Assembly: GCA_030737835.1 (NCBI GenBank)
Contig: CM060847.1
Location: 24,687,384 to 24,751,383 of the forward strand
DNA: 64,000 bases
From: Acorus gramineus
Taxonomy: Eukaryota; Streptophyta; Magnoliopsida; Acorales; Acoraceae
Direction: 5' to 3'
Of this stretch, positions 37,527 to 48,879 are shown piece after piece (the stretch's first letter is position 1; each line of letters starts with the position of its first letter). A program made the translations under genes and the position numbers. The notes under the pieces were generated by a model that was not told the origin of the DNA, made no database searches, and worked only from the letters and a program-made list of their open reading frames with translations.

Positions 37527-37625
37527 AATTATCGTATGAGGAAGAGAACCTATTGATCTTTTGTGTTAAGAGGAGACACACAAGGTGAGAGGAACGGACA
37601 TTCAGCCTTGTTAACAATTAACCAA

Positions 37626-37631
37626 AATAAA
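37626..37631 (+). terminator. Probable polyadenylation signal of the RCC1 gene
   Basis: AATAAA lies 100 bp after the stop codon at 37524-37526. It is the first canonical signal downstream. The true cleavage site cannot be read from sequence alone. Confidence 0.5.
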
Positions 37632-37699
37632 CGTTGGACTTGTTTTATGTCCATGTATCAATTGATTTTGTCAGAGCGCAACGGTTTCCTGATAGACTG

Positions 37700-37920
37700 A
37701 TGATGTATAATTGCGCCAGTGGTAGGGGACACCCCTCCACGTGAGAGGGCTGACTTCGAGCCTCACTGTCTGCATGTGAGGACTTGACAAAAAAGCCTGT
37801 TTGGGCTTGGTTTTTACTAGTTTGGACTTTGTCCATCGAAGTTTGTACTGTAATAGCCCTTTGGGCTGTCGTTCGTATGTGTTTGTATGTCCTGTGAACG
37901 TGTGTAAGAGTTTATCCTCT
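37700..37920 (+). mobile_element. Candidate tRNA-derived SINE
   Basis: TTGCGCCAGTGGTAGGGG (from 37713) fits an A box and GACTTCGAGCC (37753-37763) fits a B box of an RNA polymerase III promoter, about 35 bp apart as in tRNA-derived SINEs. There is no acceptor-stem pairing typical of a real tRNA gene. I could not find a clear target duplication or tail, so the ends are approximate. Confidence 0.5.
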
Positions 37921-38705
37921 ATACGAGATTTTGTTTTCATCATCCATGGATTGTTTCCTTTTAGGGCACTGTTACGCTGAGTCTTTTCTATAGTCACAAA
38001 TGTTTCCTTTTAAGGTGTTGTTATGTAATCCTTACAGTTTTAAATGCAGCGTATACCTTGTCAGTCATCAAAGAAAGTATCTCTCCTTAGACAAGGTGCA
38101 TATCTCTTTAAACTTTTTTACACAGTAAAAAATGAGTCTATTCAATTTGAAATGGGATAATATACACTTTTCATTTAGACGATGTCACTATTTAAAAAAA
38201 AAAATTGAAAATTCCTTTTAATATCAATTAAGCCTTGGCAAAACATTTTGTGAATCTCATGACACTTGTTCACGAGTGACTATCCTGGTTATCTTATCAA
38301 TTATCTGAAAAATATCCGTATCTGTTTGGAATTTGTATTTGAAAATTTTAAAAATAATCCGTATCTGTATCCAAAATAAAATGTCTATATTTGAAATATT
38401 TTGGATCGGATATGGATATGATGGTATAAAATCTGAAAAATATCCGTATCTAAAATATTGTTATATTATTATTTTTTATATTAATATATTTATATTTTTA
38501 GTGTTAGTAAGCGTTTGTTTTGTTTTGTTTTTTTTTTTAACCATGTAATGTTTTGTGTGTGGACTAATAATTTTATGTTTTATATTAGGTAATTGTTGAT
38601 TTTTTAAATATATTTTAGATATATGATCCTTCTTTTCGGAAATCAGACGTTGGAATATTTGAATCATATCTGTATGCATTTAAATTTTAGGATATTTAAG
38701 ATAAT
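37921..38705. other. AT-rich intergenic sequence with ATCCGTATCTG repeats
   Basis: Variants of AAATATCCGTATCTG recur at about 38308, 38358 and 38438 and continue after 43035. This shows that the 4.3-kb element between them was inserted into this repeat. No gene is seen. Confidence 0.6.
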
Positions 38706-39259
38706 AATAATGATTTTTGGGCCCCAAATGGTAGACCCCATTTTAAGCCCCATGAGGTGGTAAGTGTGAATTTTCTATATTACCCCCTCATAATTAATCT
38801 CTTCGTTGTTTTCATAACCGGTCCAATAATTACGGGGTTAGTTATGATATGGAGATCACTTCCTTTTCTGGAATATACAAATTCAATTGCACATTCAAGA
38901 AAATTAAAAATCACGAGTTTCATTTTTTGTTTTTGATTGTTCTCTCGCAACGAAAACAAACATCAAATTTTTTTTTCATTCATATTTGATCGGCGGAGAA
39001 GAGAAGAGAAAAACGAGTTTCGTTTTTGTTTTTGTGCGATCTGTTTGTGGTGCAAACATTCAGGTTAGGCCAATCGAAACACCAAAAAATTGATGATTTA
39101 GAATTTTTAGATCCAGTTTATTCGGTGAAAATGAAAACAAACATCGTAATCGTTATTTTTTTTCAGTTTGATCGGTTGAGAATATAAGAATTACACGATT
39201 GTGGTGGAAACAATGGCAATCCATTCAGGTTAGACTGTTTTTCGATCTGAATAATTAAA

Positions 39260-40210
39260 TTTGATCTGATTTTTTTAACTGTTCCTTTGAATCATCATAT
39301 AATTTTTTTTATACATAATTTAATTTAAATTAAGATACGTGTGGTGTATCTGAATTCTGATGCGTTCTTGTGTTTTACATTCAAGCCTGTATAATCAGTT
39401 TTTTAGTGGTGTGTATATGTATATTTATGCATATTAAGTCATTCAGCATATTTTATAGCTTTGAATGATTGGTATTCAACCCATTAGATTCAATCTTCGG
39501 TAGTATCAAATGTGTAGATGTTAATTCCAATTCCAGATACATGTGTATCTTGATGTTGTTTTCTAGCCCAATTGAAGTTTGATTTATTATTTATATAGAT
39601 TTGATTGATGCCTATCTGATTAATATTCAATTACTTATTGTCGTATGTATATAAAGGCTTGAATGACTTTCATTGAAAATCTATGTGTGTTTTGCTAATT
39701 AGCTTGTAGACCATGAAATTGTTTGTTTTTTATTTTATTGATTTTTCGTCATTACTTTGAATCATTATATACATTAATTGAATCTGAATTTTATTTTAAA
39801 TTCAGATACATGGGCTGTATCTTGATTTTCATGCATTGTTGTGTACCAAGTATGATCTGTACAATGATTTATGATTGTGTGTTTGTGTATAATTATGCAT
39901 AATGTGTCATTCATCATATTTTTTAGCTTTATATTAGTATTATTCGACTCATTCAGATTGAAGATTTTGAAATACACTAGACATTCACTTGTATAGGTAT
40001 TTGTTAATTCAAATTCTAGATACATCTGTATCTGAATTTGAATTCAGCCAATTTTTTTAAGGTTGTTATTTTTATTTTTATGGATTTGATTAATATATAA
40101 CTGATTAATATGTAATTGCTTATTGTTGGCATTTTGAAGACCTTTTATGAATTTTCTATACAGTTCTGAGTAGCATGTAGATCATATTTGTTCATTTGGA
40201 TTTTCAGATA
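39260..40210. repeat. Diverged tandem duplication, ~475-bp unit
   Basis: Copy 1 (about 39260-39735) and copy 2 (about 39736-40210) share in order TTTGAATCATCATATA/TTTGAATCATTATATA, AGATAC..TGTATCT, ATTATGCATAAT-type, a second AGATACAT..TGTATCT, and GATTAATAT. Both copies fall in the putative intron of the small ORF. Confidence 0.65.
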
Positions 40211-40322
40211 CATTATTGTATCTTAATTGATAACATGTGGTTGATGTTCTTTTTTTTCACCAGGCAATGATGGTGATTTTGTGGACACATGTGAAGACTC
40301 AATTCATTTGGATGACATCAAT

Positions 40323-41139
40323 GATCCATGCAGGGGCGGAGCCAGGAAATAATTTTGGGGTGGGCTGAATTAAATTTTGATAAAAAAAAAATTTATGCCT
40401 AATAAAAAGCACTAAGAAAATTTTTATATAAATAAATCAAATTTATAATCAAAATCTACTCAACCATCACATAGATATATAAAAAATTATATAAATAAAC
40501 ATTACTCTAAATAATCAATACCTTTCAGTGAAAAAAATGATAAAAATCCTCCTTATTTATTTTAAAAAACAAAACCATTGTCACACTTAGATATTGAAAT
40601 AGATATGCTAGAAAGAGAAAATAAAATTACTAAAAATCACACACAAAAAAGTGATTTTAGCTGCAGTTTTTTTGTGACAATAAAAAAAATGTCTTTAAAT
40701 GTTATGGCAATTTTATTATATGCCACAAAAAAATAAAAAACAAAGATCAAAATAATTTAATTAGCGGCACTTAGCAAAGTGTCACACCTATTGCAACTAA
40801 ATTAATCCATTTAAAATATTAAAACAATAATTTAAGTTTTAATTCAGCCATTATAGGAAACAAGTTAACTGTCCATATCTCTCACACCCTTATTTTGCTC
40901 CACCAAATTTGTTGCACACATCAATCCTAACGTCCCAACACCTTTTTTCCCTCAAAATCAACAAAACATCTCCCCCAAGAATCTGATCCAATGGACCAAA
41001 ATAAAATAAAATCTATGTTTGTTATAGATCAAGTTAATTAGGATATGGGCCTTAAGGGGAATATAGGGATTTTCTTGAAAAATCTGGGCCGGGCTATAGC
41101 CCGACCCAGTCTACCTATAGATCCGCCCCTGGATCCATG
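40323..41139. mobile_element. hAT-type non-autonomous element, 801 bp
   Basis: The 8-bp duplication GATCCATG flanks the element at 40323-40330 and 41132-41139. The element starts CAGGGGCGGAGCC and ends GGATCTATAGG-type sequence reading into CCGCCCCTG, so the outer ten bases are perfect inverted repeats. The terminal CAGGG with an 8-bp duplication is diagnostic of hAT elements. The AT-rich interior encodes nothing. A GGGCCGGGCTATAGCCCG palindrome lies near the right end. Confidence 0.9.
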
Positions 41140-43035
41140 TTATGTGAAAACCAGTTTGTTGAAGGAATTGTTTGTTGTGGCTGATCAGCAAAATGTAGAA
41201 GAGATTGTCTGAATGTCTGAATGCCTTTAGCTCAACTCTATTGCTGCAAATGTTTCAAATATTCCGTGCACTGTAGATCTGTACTCGGGATAGTATGCCC
41301 AGTTTCTTATTTGTTCAATAACTCCGTCTTTTTTTGCTTTTACATAATTTGTACAACATCCAGATGCAGTTAAAATGCCTAATATAGTATCATACACATG
41401 ACATTGTCTTTTCTATACAAATAGTGGACAAACATTGTCTTTTTGTGTATTAAGATACATGTGTATCTTAAAAATGAAATCAAGAGTTTCTAAACAAATA
41501 TAAGAGAGATCAAAACTATATATATCATCTATATTTCAAATACATATGAACAGCCAGATTGCACACAAATAAATGCTATCAAATGTTTGTTTTTTCAGAT
41601 ATAGCCAAAGGATTTAATCATGTTTTATATAACAATTTCAGATACAATTGATTCAGATACATACAATTTTTACAAGAGCATTAATCTATTTTCATCAAGG
41701 GATTTACAGAAACAGTTGAGTAATCCAAAATATAAGATTGAAGTTTTTAATACACAACACATTCTGATTCATGGCTACTTGTTAATAGCTTGTAATGTGA
41801 CTATTAGGTTATCTGTTACTACATAATTACTTCAGATTCATATTTATTTGATAACAGGTTTTCAGATACATGTACAGTTGATTAAGATACATGGATTGTT
41901 TACAAAAAAAATAAGATATATTCATCAAACAATGCATGTTAATTATCAAAGATAATATAATAATTCATGATCTACATGCATATGATATTTCAAACATTTC
42001 ATTTGGCTAATATTAATTGCTCAGTTAACCAGATTTTGTTTCACTGAATCATGAAACAATTGCACATTATATAAAATTTTCAGATACATGTATCTGACTT
42101 ATGTTTTTGTTTCATCAGAAGCGAAATATGCACACGAGAAAACCCTAAACAATCGAAAAATGTAATTTCATTTTTCCTTTAATCTTGATACATTGGCAGA
42201 CGAAGACAATGAATCAGAAAACAATCTCATAATATATTAGAGATTAATAACAATGTATCTTGATACACTTTTTTTTTTTTTTGATTCAGATGCATGTATC
42301 TGAATCACTGATTTCAAATCATTTTTTTTATTTCAGATGCAAGTATTTGAAACAATGATTCTTCAAATGGATATCAGATACAATCAGATTAACAGGAGTC
42401 GAGATAATCGAAGGAAATCGTTTTATATATTATTTTGAAAAAAAAAAGATTTCATCTAATAAGAAGTGCAAAAAAAAAAAAAAAAAAAAAAATGCGACCT
42501 CTTTATCGTATACAAACGACCTGTTTTTTTTTGTCAAAAAAAAAAAAAAACAAATACAAAGCGACAGTTAAGTTTCGATTGGCGGAAGAAATCTATCCTT
42601 TTTTATTCGCCATTGTTGACGGTTTGTTGGGGAAGAGAATCAGATGGATTGAAATCTTGATCGCCTAATTTTTTCCTTTTTTTTCATTCGTATGGTTTTG
42701 CCCAAATTGGAACCCTAACATTTAATTTTTTTTGAAATATGTTAATTCGAGGAGAGGAATTAATGGTGCCCCCATTTGTGGGATTCTGTTACGTTTTTTT
42801 GAAATATGTTAATTCGAGGAGAGGAATTAATGGTGATGAGATTCGGTTACGATTTTAATGAGGATATTAGCCAGTTGAAAGTTATTTTTTAAAATTATAA
42901 GAAGGGTAGTTTTGTCATTGACATTTTGGTGGTTTGAAAAAGTCAAATAGGGAACCAATAGAAGAGTGCCACCTATTGGGGCTCACAAATGGGGCTTAAT
43001 TTCTGGGGCCCAGGTAGCAGCACTGTTAAGATAAT

Positions 43036-45801
43036 TATCCGTATTTAGATTTTTGGATCGGATTCAAATATTTATTATGAATATCTATTGGATATTGGAT
43101 ACAAATATTTTTTGATATCCAGTTGAGATATGGATATGGATGTAGGCCTATCCGATCTGTATCCGCATTGAATTTGTAAATGTTGTACAAAATTATTTTC
43201 TTTGAAATTGTATTACGCCTAGTGTTTAGGGGCCTTCTCACGAATGAACAAAAAAAAAAAAAAAATCATATTGACAACTAAATAAAGTACATGTTTGTTC
43301 AAACTTATAAGCCGGAGATTAAAATTTTTAACTTAAAATAAACAGTTGTTGTATATTTGTTTAATTTTTTTAAATTTTATTTAAGCTAAAAACAGCTTAA
43401 AAAATCATAATCTATAAGCTGAGAAAGAGATGTTTTTAAGATTATAGCTTATAAAATGCTTTAATTTTTTTATTTATTTTGGACACTTATGCCAATCTTT
43501 TTTACTAATACGTATATCTATTTTTTACTATTAGACCAAAAATCAGCAAACCTCCTTTCATTTTCTCAATATTTTCTAATACAAATATTACATTATCAAG
43601 GTTTTTTATAATTCCATTTTTCATTCCATTTATTAAAATTCTAGAATGTAATATTTAAAAAATATTGTAGTGAATTTGATCTATTATTTATGTTACATTA
43701 AATTTTTTGAAAATATTTATAAAATTAAATTTATATGTAAAAATCAACTCATTTTATCAAATGTAAATCAAATTTTCACTTCTACAATTTAAGGTATTTT
43801 TGACAATTGTACAAAAAAAAAAAAACTGTTTTACAATTTATTAAACAAAAATCCTCTTCTACTTATTTTATGCTTTTATGAAATAGTTATAATAAACATG
43901 TCTATCATTTATCAGAAAAATTATAATCTATAAGTTTAATCTATAATCTGTAAATTTAAATTGTAACCGACATAATCAAAGTCTATCAGGTTCTAGTGTC
44001 AGGATAATTTTTCAATGAAATAAAAGACATTGTTGTTCCAACAAGCAAAACAAAAGAAAACTATAAAAAAAAAAAAAAAAAAAATTGGGCTTTCACAGCA
44101 ATGTCAGTAACAAAAAGGAAAATGGGGCTCCCCCCATCCTTGTCTCTCATTATTCTGTAATTAGGTGCTGATATATTTTTTACCATTCTTGTAATTTTAA
44201 CTCAGCATGTGAAATCTTTATCTATCACGATGAGAGGCTTGTTGACGTTCAACCGTCAGTGTCTATTGAGAGTCATGTGACACCATCCACAGGTCCATCA
44301 AGTTGAGGGATGCGAGTATAATAATCCTCCTTTGATATCGATACCATGACACCTATAATTCGTCGTTCTCCTGAATATCGATATCACATATAAGTCGATT
44401 AAATTCTAAGATATACTCAGTTTGCGTTTTGTTGTAGGATTGTAAAATTAATTTTAAAGAAAAATTAAATTTAAAACTGATTTTATAAGAAGTTGTTTCT
44501 CCACCGCTTTATAAAAACTCAGGTTATGAGTATTTTTTCATATAAATTTGTCTGTAATTTTTTTATCTCAATTTTTTTTTTTAATTTCAAAACCGTTTGA
44601 AAAAAAACAACTTTCTAAGAATCTATAAACTATCTAAACATATTTTTAAATTGAACCTCAACACAAATCTAACGTCCAAGATTTGTAAGGACCAAAAAGA
44701 AAATGAAGACAATTATATATCAAGGAGAAAAGAGTCTCTGTCTTATATTTTAGCTGATGGGATCTTTTCCATGTTGCTCTCGATCAACATTCATCATCAC
44801 CCACCATGAAGTGACGTCAAATGAAGTGGGTAGTGACAAGTCCAATCCGATGCTATGCAAAAACACCGAGAAACTTCTCAATTTGAAAGAGCTAGTCGAG
44901 AAAGTGGTTGTAGAGTCTCCTTGAAATCATAGACCATTCGATCAATGTTAGAGAATCATCAAAGAGATGACTATAGATGATTTGCACGCTCACTTATTAC
45001 GTATGAATAATGAAGATCAATTATTTTAATGATATCATTAGAATATGAATGTAGTTAGGATTCAGATGATTTGAGAGATTTATTGAGATCCTAGTTTGTT
45101 AGGATTCTCTCTTCTAAATATACATTATGTAATCGCAAATTTAATTTAAACTTTGATAATTTGAAATTCGGCTCTTTATTTTTTCATCATTTTTTTTTTG
45201 TTATACTTGATGGAATAACAGATGCATAGAAGTCCATCATTCTGATATTCTTTGTGAGGAATCAACAGATTCATCGAAGTTCATCGTTTTGACATTCTTT
45301 AAAAATAATCAACAGATTCGTTGAAGCTTGTAGATCTTATATTTCTTTGTGTGTGAAGGTTGATTGAATCCGTGGAAGAGCACTACGCTATATCATCCAG
45401 CTTGACAACTTTTTTTTAACACTCATTCTCATGTGTTAGGAGTGGTGACTCATCCTTCCGTCCTACAAGTTAGACCTTCCGTTTTGTTTGATTAATTTTG
45501 ACTGAAAATACAGTATTTCAACAACTCTCTACAACGTGTTACAAATGCGAAAAATTCTCTTTAAATGACAGAGAAAAAAAAAGTGGTGGAGAAGCAATGT
45601 TTTTAGGCGTTGGAAACTTGAGAAAAAAAAAAAACCTTTCAGACGCCACCATTCAATCAGAAATGGGAAGTTCCACCGTGTCTGCCACCTTTTCATTTGG
45701 ATTGGAGGTGGAGTTCCACCATGTCCGCTAGCGCAAACACGCCCCCGACACACACATAAATGGGCCCTTGAAAGTGAGATACCCGAACCCCATTTTGTAC
45801 A
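43036..45801. other. Intergenic, AT-rich, no gene seen
   Basis: The stretch has several poly-A runs (43248, 43815, 44066) and a region at about 43300-43960 where TATAAGCTGA- and ATCTATAAG-type motifs recur in both orientations, suggesting a decayed MITE. About three imperfect ~46-bp tandem units (AATCAACAGATTC..ATTCTTT) lie at about 45214-45353. Only short chance frames are present. Confidence 0.5.
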
Positions 45802-45995
45802 TATTAGAATAAGAGAGAGAAAATAATAATGAACCCCTTAAAACCCTTATTCTATTAGAGATGGCCTAAAATCCTTTATATAATAGTACATGATAGTATT
45901 ACACGTGTAACACACTAACAAACTAATATAATAACAAACTGATATATAATCTAAAACCTTTAACACCCCTTCCAAACTCTGAAGGGTAGTACCCC

Positions 45996-46451
45996 CCCCC
46001 TCGTGTTTGGATACAGAATATGACTTATTTTTTGTTATACATTTATTCCGACATAAGTGGGTATAGCAATGGAATAAGTGATTTTATATTTGGTTGTGTT
46101 TTAAATTATTCTCATTGGAAAATATAATAATAATTTTTTTGTTGTTTGGATAAAATGTGAATAAAGTATAGATAAGGATTTATAAAAGCTGAAAAAATAA
46201 TGATATTTGATTTGATAGGTGATTTATAAGAGGTGATAATAGTTGATTTGATAGTGGGTCCACATATTCTTTAGGTGGAATAACGTGGAATAACTTTAAT
46301 TCAAGGGGTTAGTTAGAATCCATATGCCCTTTTATATCAGTTTATTTTAGCATAGTATATCCTTGGGTATTCAAGGCTCCCAAACAACCAAAATCCATAA
46401 TTCCCATTTATTCTAGGATATTCTGACCCTTAGTCCACATCCAAACGGGGG
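45996..46451 (-). mobile_element. Tourist-like MITE, inverted relative of 21820-22215
   Basis: The ends CCCCCTCGTGTTTGGAT and ATCCAAACGGGGG are inverted repeats. The reverse complement of the interior aligns with the MITE upstream of the RCC1 gene, including AAAGAATATGTGGACCC and the ATAAAGTAT region. It sits inside the TRIM-like element and so is younger than it. The target duplication is unclear because of the poly-C run. Confidence 0.7.
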
Positions 46452-46754
46452 AGAGTTTGCATAAAACTGTGAAATTAAAATCCCAACAAACACCTCCAAT
46501 TATTAGATTAGAAAACCATTAGACTAGAGTCACTAAAATACCCCTAATACATATTTAACACTCCTCCCAAACTCTGAAGGGAACTTCTTAGTCATCGTTT
46601 ATCTTTTGGAATCCATCACTTTGTTCATGCTCTTCTTGAGTCTGTCAGAGTTTGTGATCCACTAGATCAGATATGTCACAATTTCTCTCAATAAACACAT
46701 AATAGGGGGTTTCATAAAGAAATATAAAAATAGAACGACGATGGCACGATGAAT

Positions 46755-46875
46755 GCAGATATCAAGGAAGAAGGAGATCCAAGGAAGAGAAGAATGGCGA
46801 CGGCGCGTGGAGAAGATGGTGGAACGAATGTGGATCTCAAGGAAGAAGGAGATCCAAGGAAGAGAAGAACGATGG
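46755..46875. repeat. Tandem repeat, 73-bp unit, two copies
   Basis: ATCTCAAGGAAGAAGGAGAT and its near copy (ATATCAAGG...) recur 73 bp apart, each followed by CCAAGGAAGAGAAGAA. Both lie in the non-coding interior of the TRIM-like element. Open frames through it on both strands are low-complexity and unsupported. Confidence 0.7.
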
Positions 46876-47372
46876 TGGCACAACGACGAACAACGACGTG
46901 GATGGCGTACGTTGAGAGGTGTGCAAACAGAGAAGAAGAAGAAACGTGACGCAGAAGTGGACGACGTGAGATGAGAGGCGCGCATACGGAGAAAAAGAAG
47001 AAATGCAAAGCGAATGGCGACGCGAACGGAGACGACAATGCGTGAATATGACATCGCGCAAGGATGATGGCGAAAAGTCCTGCCCCACTCTGATTGAAGA
47101 TTCCTCAATCGAAGTGGGGAAGAAGAAAGATAAGCTTTTGTGGATATATCTAGGGTTTTTGAGGTGGTTCTGATACCATGCTAGAATAAAAGAGAAAATA
47201 ATAATGAAACCCTTATTCTATTAGAGATAGAGTAAAATTATTATTCTATTATAGTATATGATAGTTTTACACGTGTATCACACTAATAAACTAATATAAT
47301 AACAAACTGATATGTAATCTAAACCATTTAACACAAGCGAACCTCTAAACTCTTCTTATGATGCCTTGCGAT

Positions 47373-48773
47373 TCATCTTCTCTTCCCATGGTTGCAAAGC
47401 TCCTCAATAAGCCTCCCAACCTCAGCAAAAGATGAACCCCCATCAGCCCCAACTCTTCTACTTACCCCACTCATCTCCCCAACCCTCTCCCTCACACTCC
47501 CATCTTCCATCAAACACCTCACCCCTCTCTCCACCTCCTCCGCCTTCACAACCCCTCCCTCCCCTCCATAATCCAATTCCATCCCCACCGCCACCCCAAT
47601 CACCTCCGTCACCACCACTGCATTGAACCTCTGCTCCGCGTACATCGGCCACGCCATCATCGGCACCCCGAACCACAACCCCTCCAACATAGAGTTCCAC
47701 CCGCAGTGCGTCACGAATCCACCTGTCCCCGGGTGAGCAAGTATCTCCTTCTGCGGTACCCACCCCTTCAAAATAAGCCCCCTCTCGGCAGTCCTCTCCA
47801 CGAACCCCTCTGGAAACACCGTCTCCATCTCTGCATCAGCCTCCAACGACAACCCAAACCTCTCCCCCTTGTCGTGCGCGCGCAGCGCCCAAAGGAACCT
47901 GTGCCCGCACCCCTCGAGTGCGCGCGCGATCTCCTTCGCCTGTTCCGCGTTGACTGCGCCCATGCTCCCGAAACAAAGGAACACCACCGAATTCTCCGGC
48001 TGTCGGTCGAGCCACTCTAGGCATGCATACCTCTCTTGTCGACGCGGATGCATGTCGATGATCGGTCCCACCATGAACAAAGGCGGCGCGTTCGCCTCCG
48101 ACAACGAATTTGATGCGTAGCTCTCGAGCTCGATGAAGCTGTTGATGATGATGCCGCGGAGGTCTTTCAACCTCCTCCCGTGATACATGAACCACTTGTA
48201 CGTGTCGTTGGCCTTGTCGAGCAGTGGAGAAGGCATCGCGAGTGGTTCCAACGGGACAGGGAGGGTTGGTACAGCCAGATCGTCCTCCTTGAAGTCCATG
48301 AAATCGGTCCCGTCGAGGGAAGGCAAGTGAAGCATGAGACCTAGGAAGGACGCACACGACGTGAAGAAGAGGTACGCGGGCGCGCCGAGCTCGTCCGCCA
48401 AATCAATGAGGGTGGTGGCGAAGAAGTCGATGATGATTGCGGAGATCGGACGGTTGAGGCTCTGTATGGATTGTTTGATGAGGGGCTTGTGGGACTGGAA
48501 GTAGAGGGAGATGATGGTCTCAACTTTTTGGGTTGTTGGGTCGAAGTGAAAGTTGGAGGGGGAGGGGAGGTCTATGAAGGTTATGTTGGGGGAGGAGATG
48601 TAAGAGGAGAGGGAGGAGGTGAGAGAGGGTCCACCGAGGGGGCACATGTTGAGGACGGTGATGGAGATGCGTGGGGAGCGGGAGCAGAGGAGCTGGGCCA
48701 TCTCCACTGTTGATATCAAGTGGCCCATGCCTGGGCAGGGGAGGAAGACCAGGTTCACCTTCTCTGCCTCCAT
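47373..48773 (-). CDS. Family 1 UDP-glycosyltransferase (UGT71/88-like)
   Basis: This intact single-exon gene encodes 466 residues, the usual size for plant UGTs. The N-terminal acceptor domain has PCPGMGHLIS with the catalytic His18. Its usual partner is Asp116 in IIIDFFAT. The linker region shows PPLFMVGPIID and SVVFLCFGSMG. The 44-residue PSPG sugar-donor box runs W338 to Q381 with HCGWNS at 356-361 and ends in E380-Q381, which favours UDP-glucose. No signal peptide or membrane segment is seen, so it is presumably cytosolic. Family members glucosylate hydroxyls of flavonoids, phenolics or hormones. The acceptor cannot be told from sequence. N-terminal and mid-region motifs are closest to group E (UGT71/88). 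It is very GC-rich compared with its AT-rich surroundings. Confidence 0.95.
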   Translation of the reverse strand: MEAEKVNLVFLPCPGMGHLISTVEMAQLLCSRSPRISITVLNMCPLGGPSLTSSLSSYISSPNITFIDLPSPSNFHFDPTTQKVETIISLYFQSHKPLIKQSIQSLNRPISAIIIDFFATTLIDLADELGAPAYLFFTSCASFLGLMLHLPSLDGTDFMDFKEDDLAVPTLPVPLEPLAMPSPLLDKANDTYKWFMYHGRRLKDLRGIIINSFIELESYASNSLSEANAPPLFMVGPIIDMHPRRQERYACLEWLDRQPENSVVFLCFGSMGAVNAEQAKEIARALEGCGHRFLWALRAHDKGERFGLSLEADAEMETVFPEGFVERTAERGLILKGWVPQKEILAHPGTGGFVTHCGWNSMLEGLWFGVPMMAWPMYAEQRFNAVVVTEVIGVAVGMELDYGGEGGVVKAEEVERGVRCLMEDGSVRERVGEMSGVSRRVGADGGSSFAEVGRLIEELCNHGKRR

Positions 48774-48775
48774 TG

Positions 48776-48776
48776 A

Positions 48777-48797
<21 letters not shown>
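48776..48797. repeat. CT microsatellite in the UGT 5' UTR
   Basis: CTCTCTCTCTCT lies three bases upstream of the start codon (GA on the coding strand) and is followed by CTAT repeats to about 48810. GA runs in 5' leaders are common in plants. Length variation may affect expression, but nothing here proves it. Confidence 0.8.
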
Positions 48798-48809
<12 letters not shown>

Positions 48810-48879
48810 TCAGAGGTGCTGAGATTTGAGGATTGGTGGGTTGTGGGGGTATTAACAGTGAGGAGCACCTTTATCCAAC

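Larger units (their letters stand above)
39213..41212 (+). pseudogene. Possible two-exon small ORF carried by the MULE, split by a hAT insertion
   Basis: ATGGCAATCCATTCAG at 39213-39228 is followed by GT. An acceptor CAG ends at 40263. If the hAT element at 40331-41131 and one copy of its target duplication are removed, the frame runs 40264-40330 + 41140-41212 to a stop, giving 51 residues in all. It includes a DSIHLDDINDP stretch and the C-terminus ADQQNVEEIV. I recognise no family. It could be a captured gene fragment or a relic of an element-encoded protein. Nothing shows that it is expressed. Confidence 0.35.
38696..43035. mobile_element. Mutator-like element with 10-bp target duplication
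   Basis: TTAAGATAAT flanks the element at 38696-38705 and 43026-43035. The element (38706-43025) has imperfect terminal inverted repeats. Near the left end are GGGCCCCAAA, AAGCCCCAT and AGGTGG. The reverse complement of the right end shows GGGCCCCAGAAA, AAGCCCCATTT and AGGTGG in the same order. A 9-11 bp duplication and long degenerate ends fit a MULE. No transposase is recognisable. It carries a possible two-exon ORF, an intronic tandem duplication, many AGATACATGTATCT palindromes and a nested hAT element. Confidence 0.65.
45802..47333 (-). mobile_element. TRIM-like LTR element
   Basis: Direct repeats of ~155 bp lie at 45802-45966 and 47179-47333 and share ACAAACTGATAT.TAATCT and CCCTTATTCTATTAGAGAT. 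On the reverse strand a PBS (TGGTATCAGA, plus 47169-47178) directly follows the right-hand repeat. A purine-rich tract (TTCAGAGTTTGGAAGGGG) precedes the left-hand one. The interior (~1.2 kb) has no gag or pol, so it is a TRIM-type element. A second copy of the PPT region at about 46553-46583 and a nested MITE complicate it. No matching target duplication was found. Confidence 0.65.

Noticed and set aside
37711..37765. A functional tRNA gene
   Set aside because: A and B boxes are present, but I see no acceptor stem or complete cloverleaf, so a SINE is more likely.
42435..42668. 77-codon frame with poly-lysine
   Set aside because: It arises from poly-A runs inside the Mutator-like element and has no supported similarity.
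46662..47108. 148-codon reverse-strand frame in the TRIM interior
   Set aside because: It is Ser/Arg/His low-complexity from a duplicated purine-rich repeat. It has no gag or pol motif.
47836..48357. 173-codon frame on the same strand as the UGT and other frames overlapping it
   Set aside because: They are shadows of the GC-rich UGT coding sequence in other frames.
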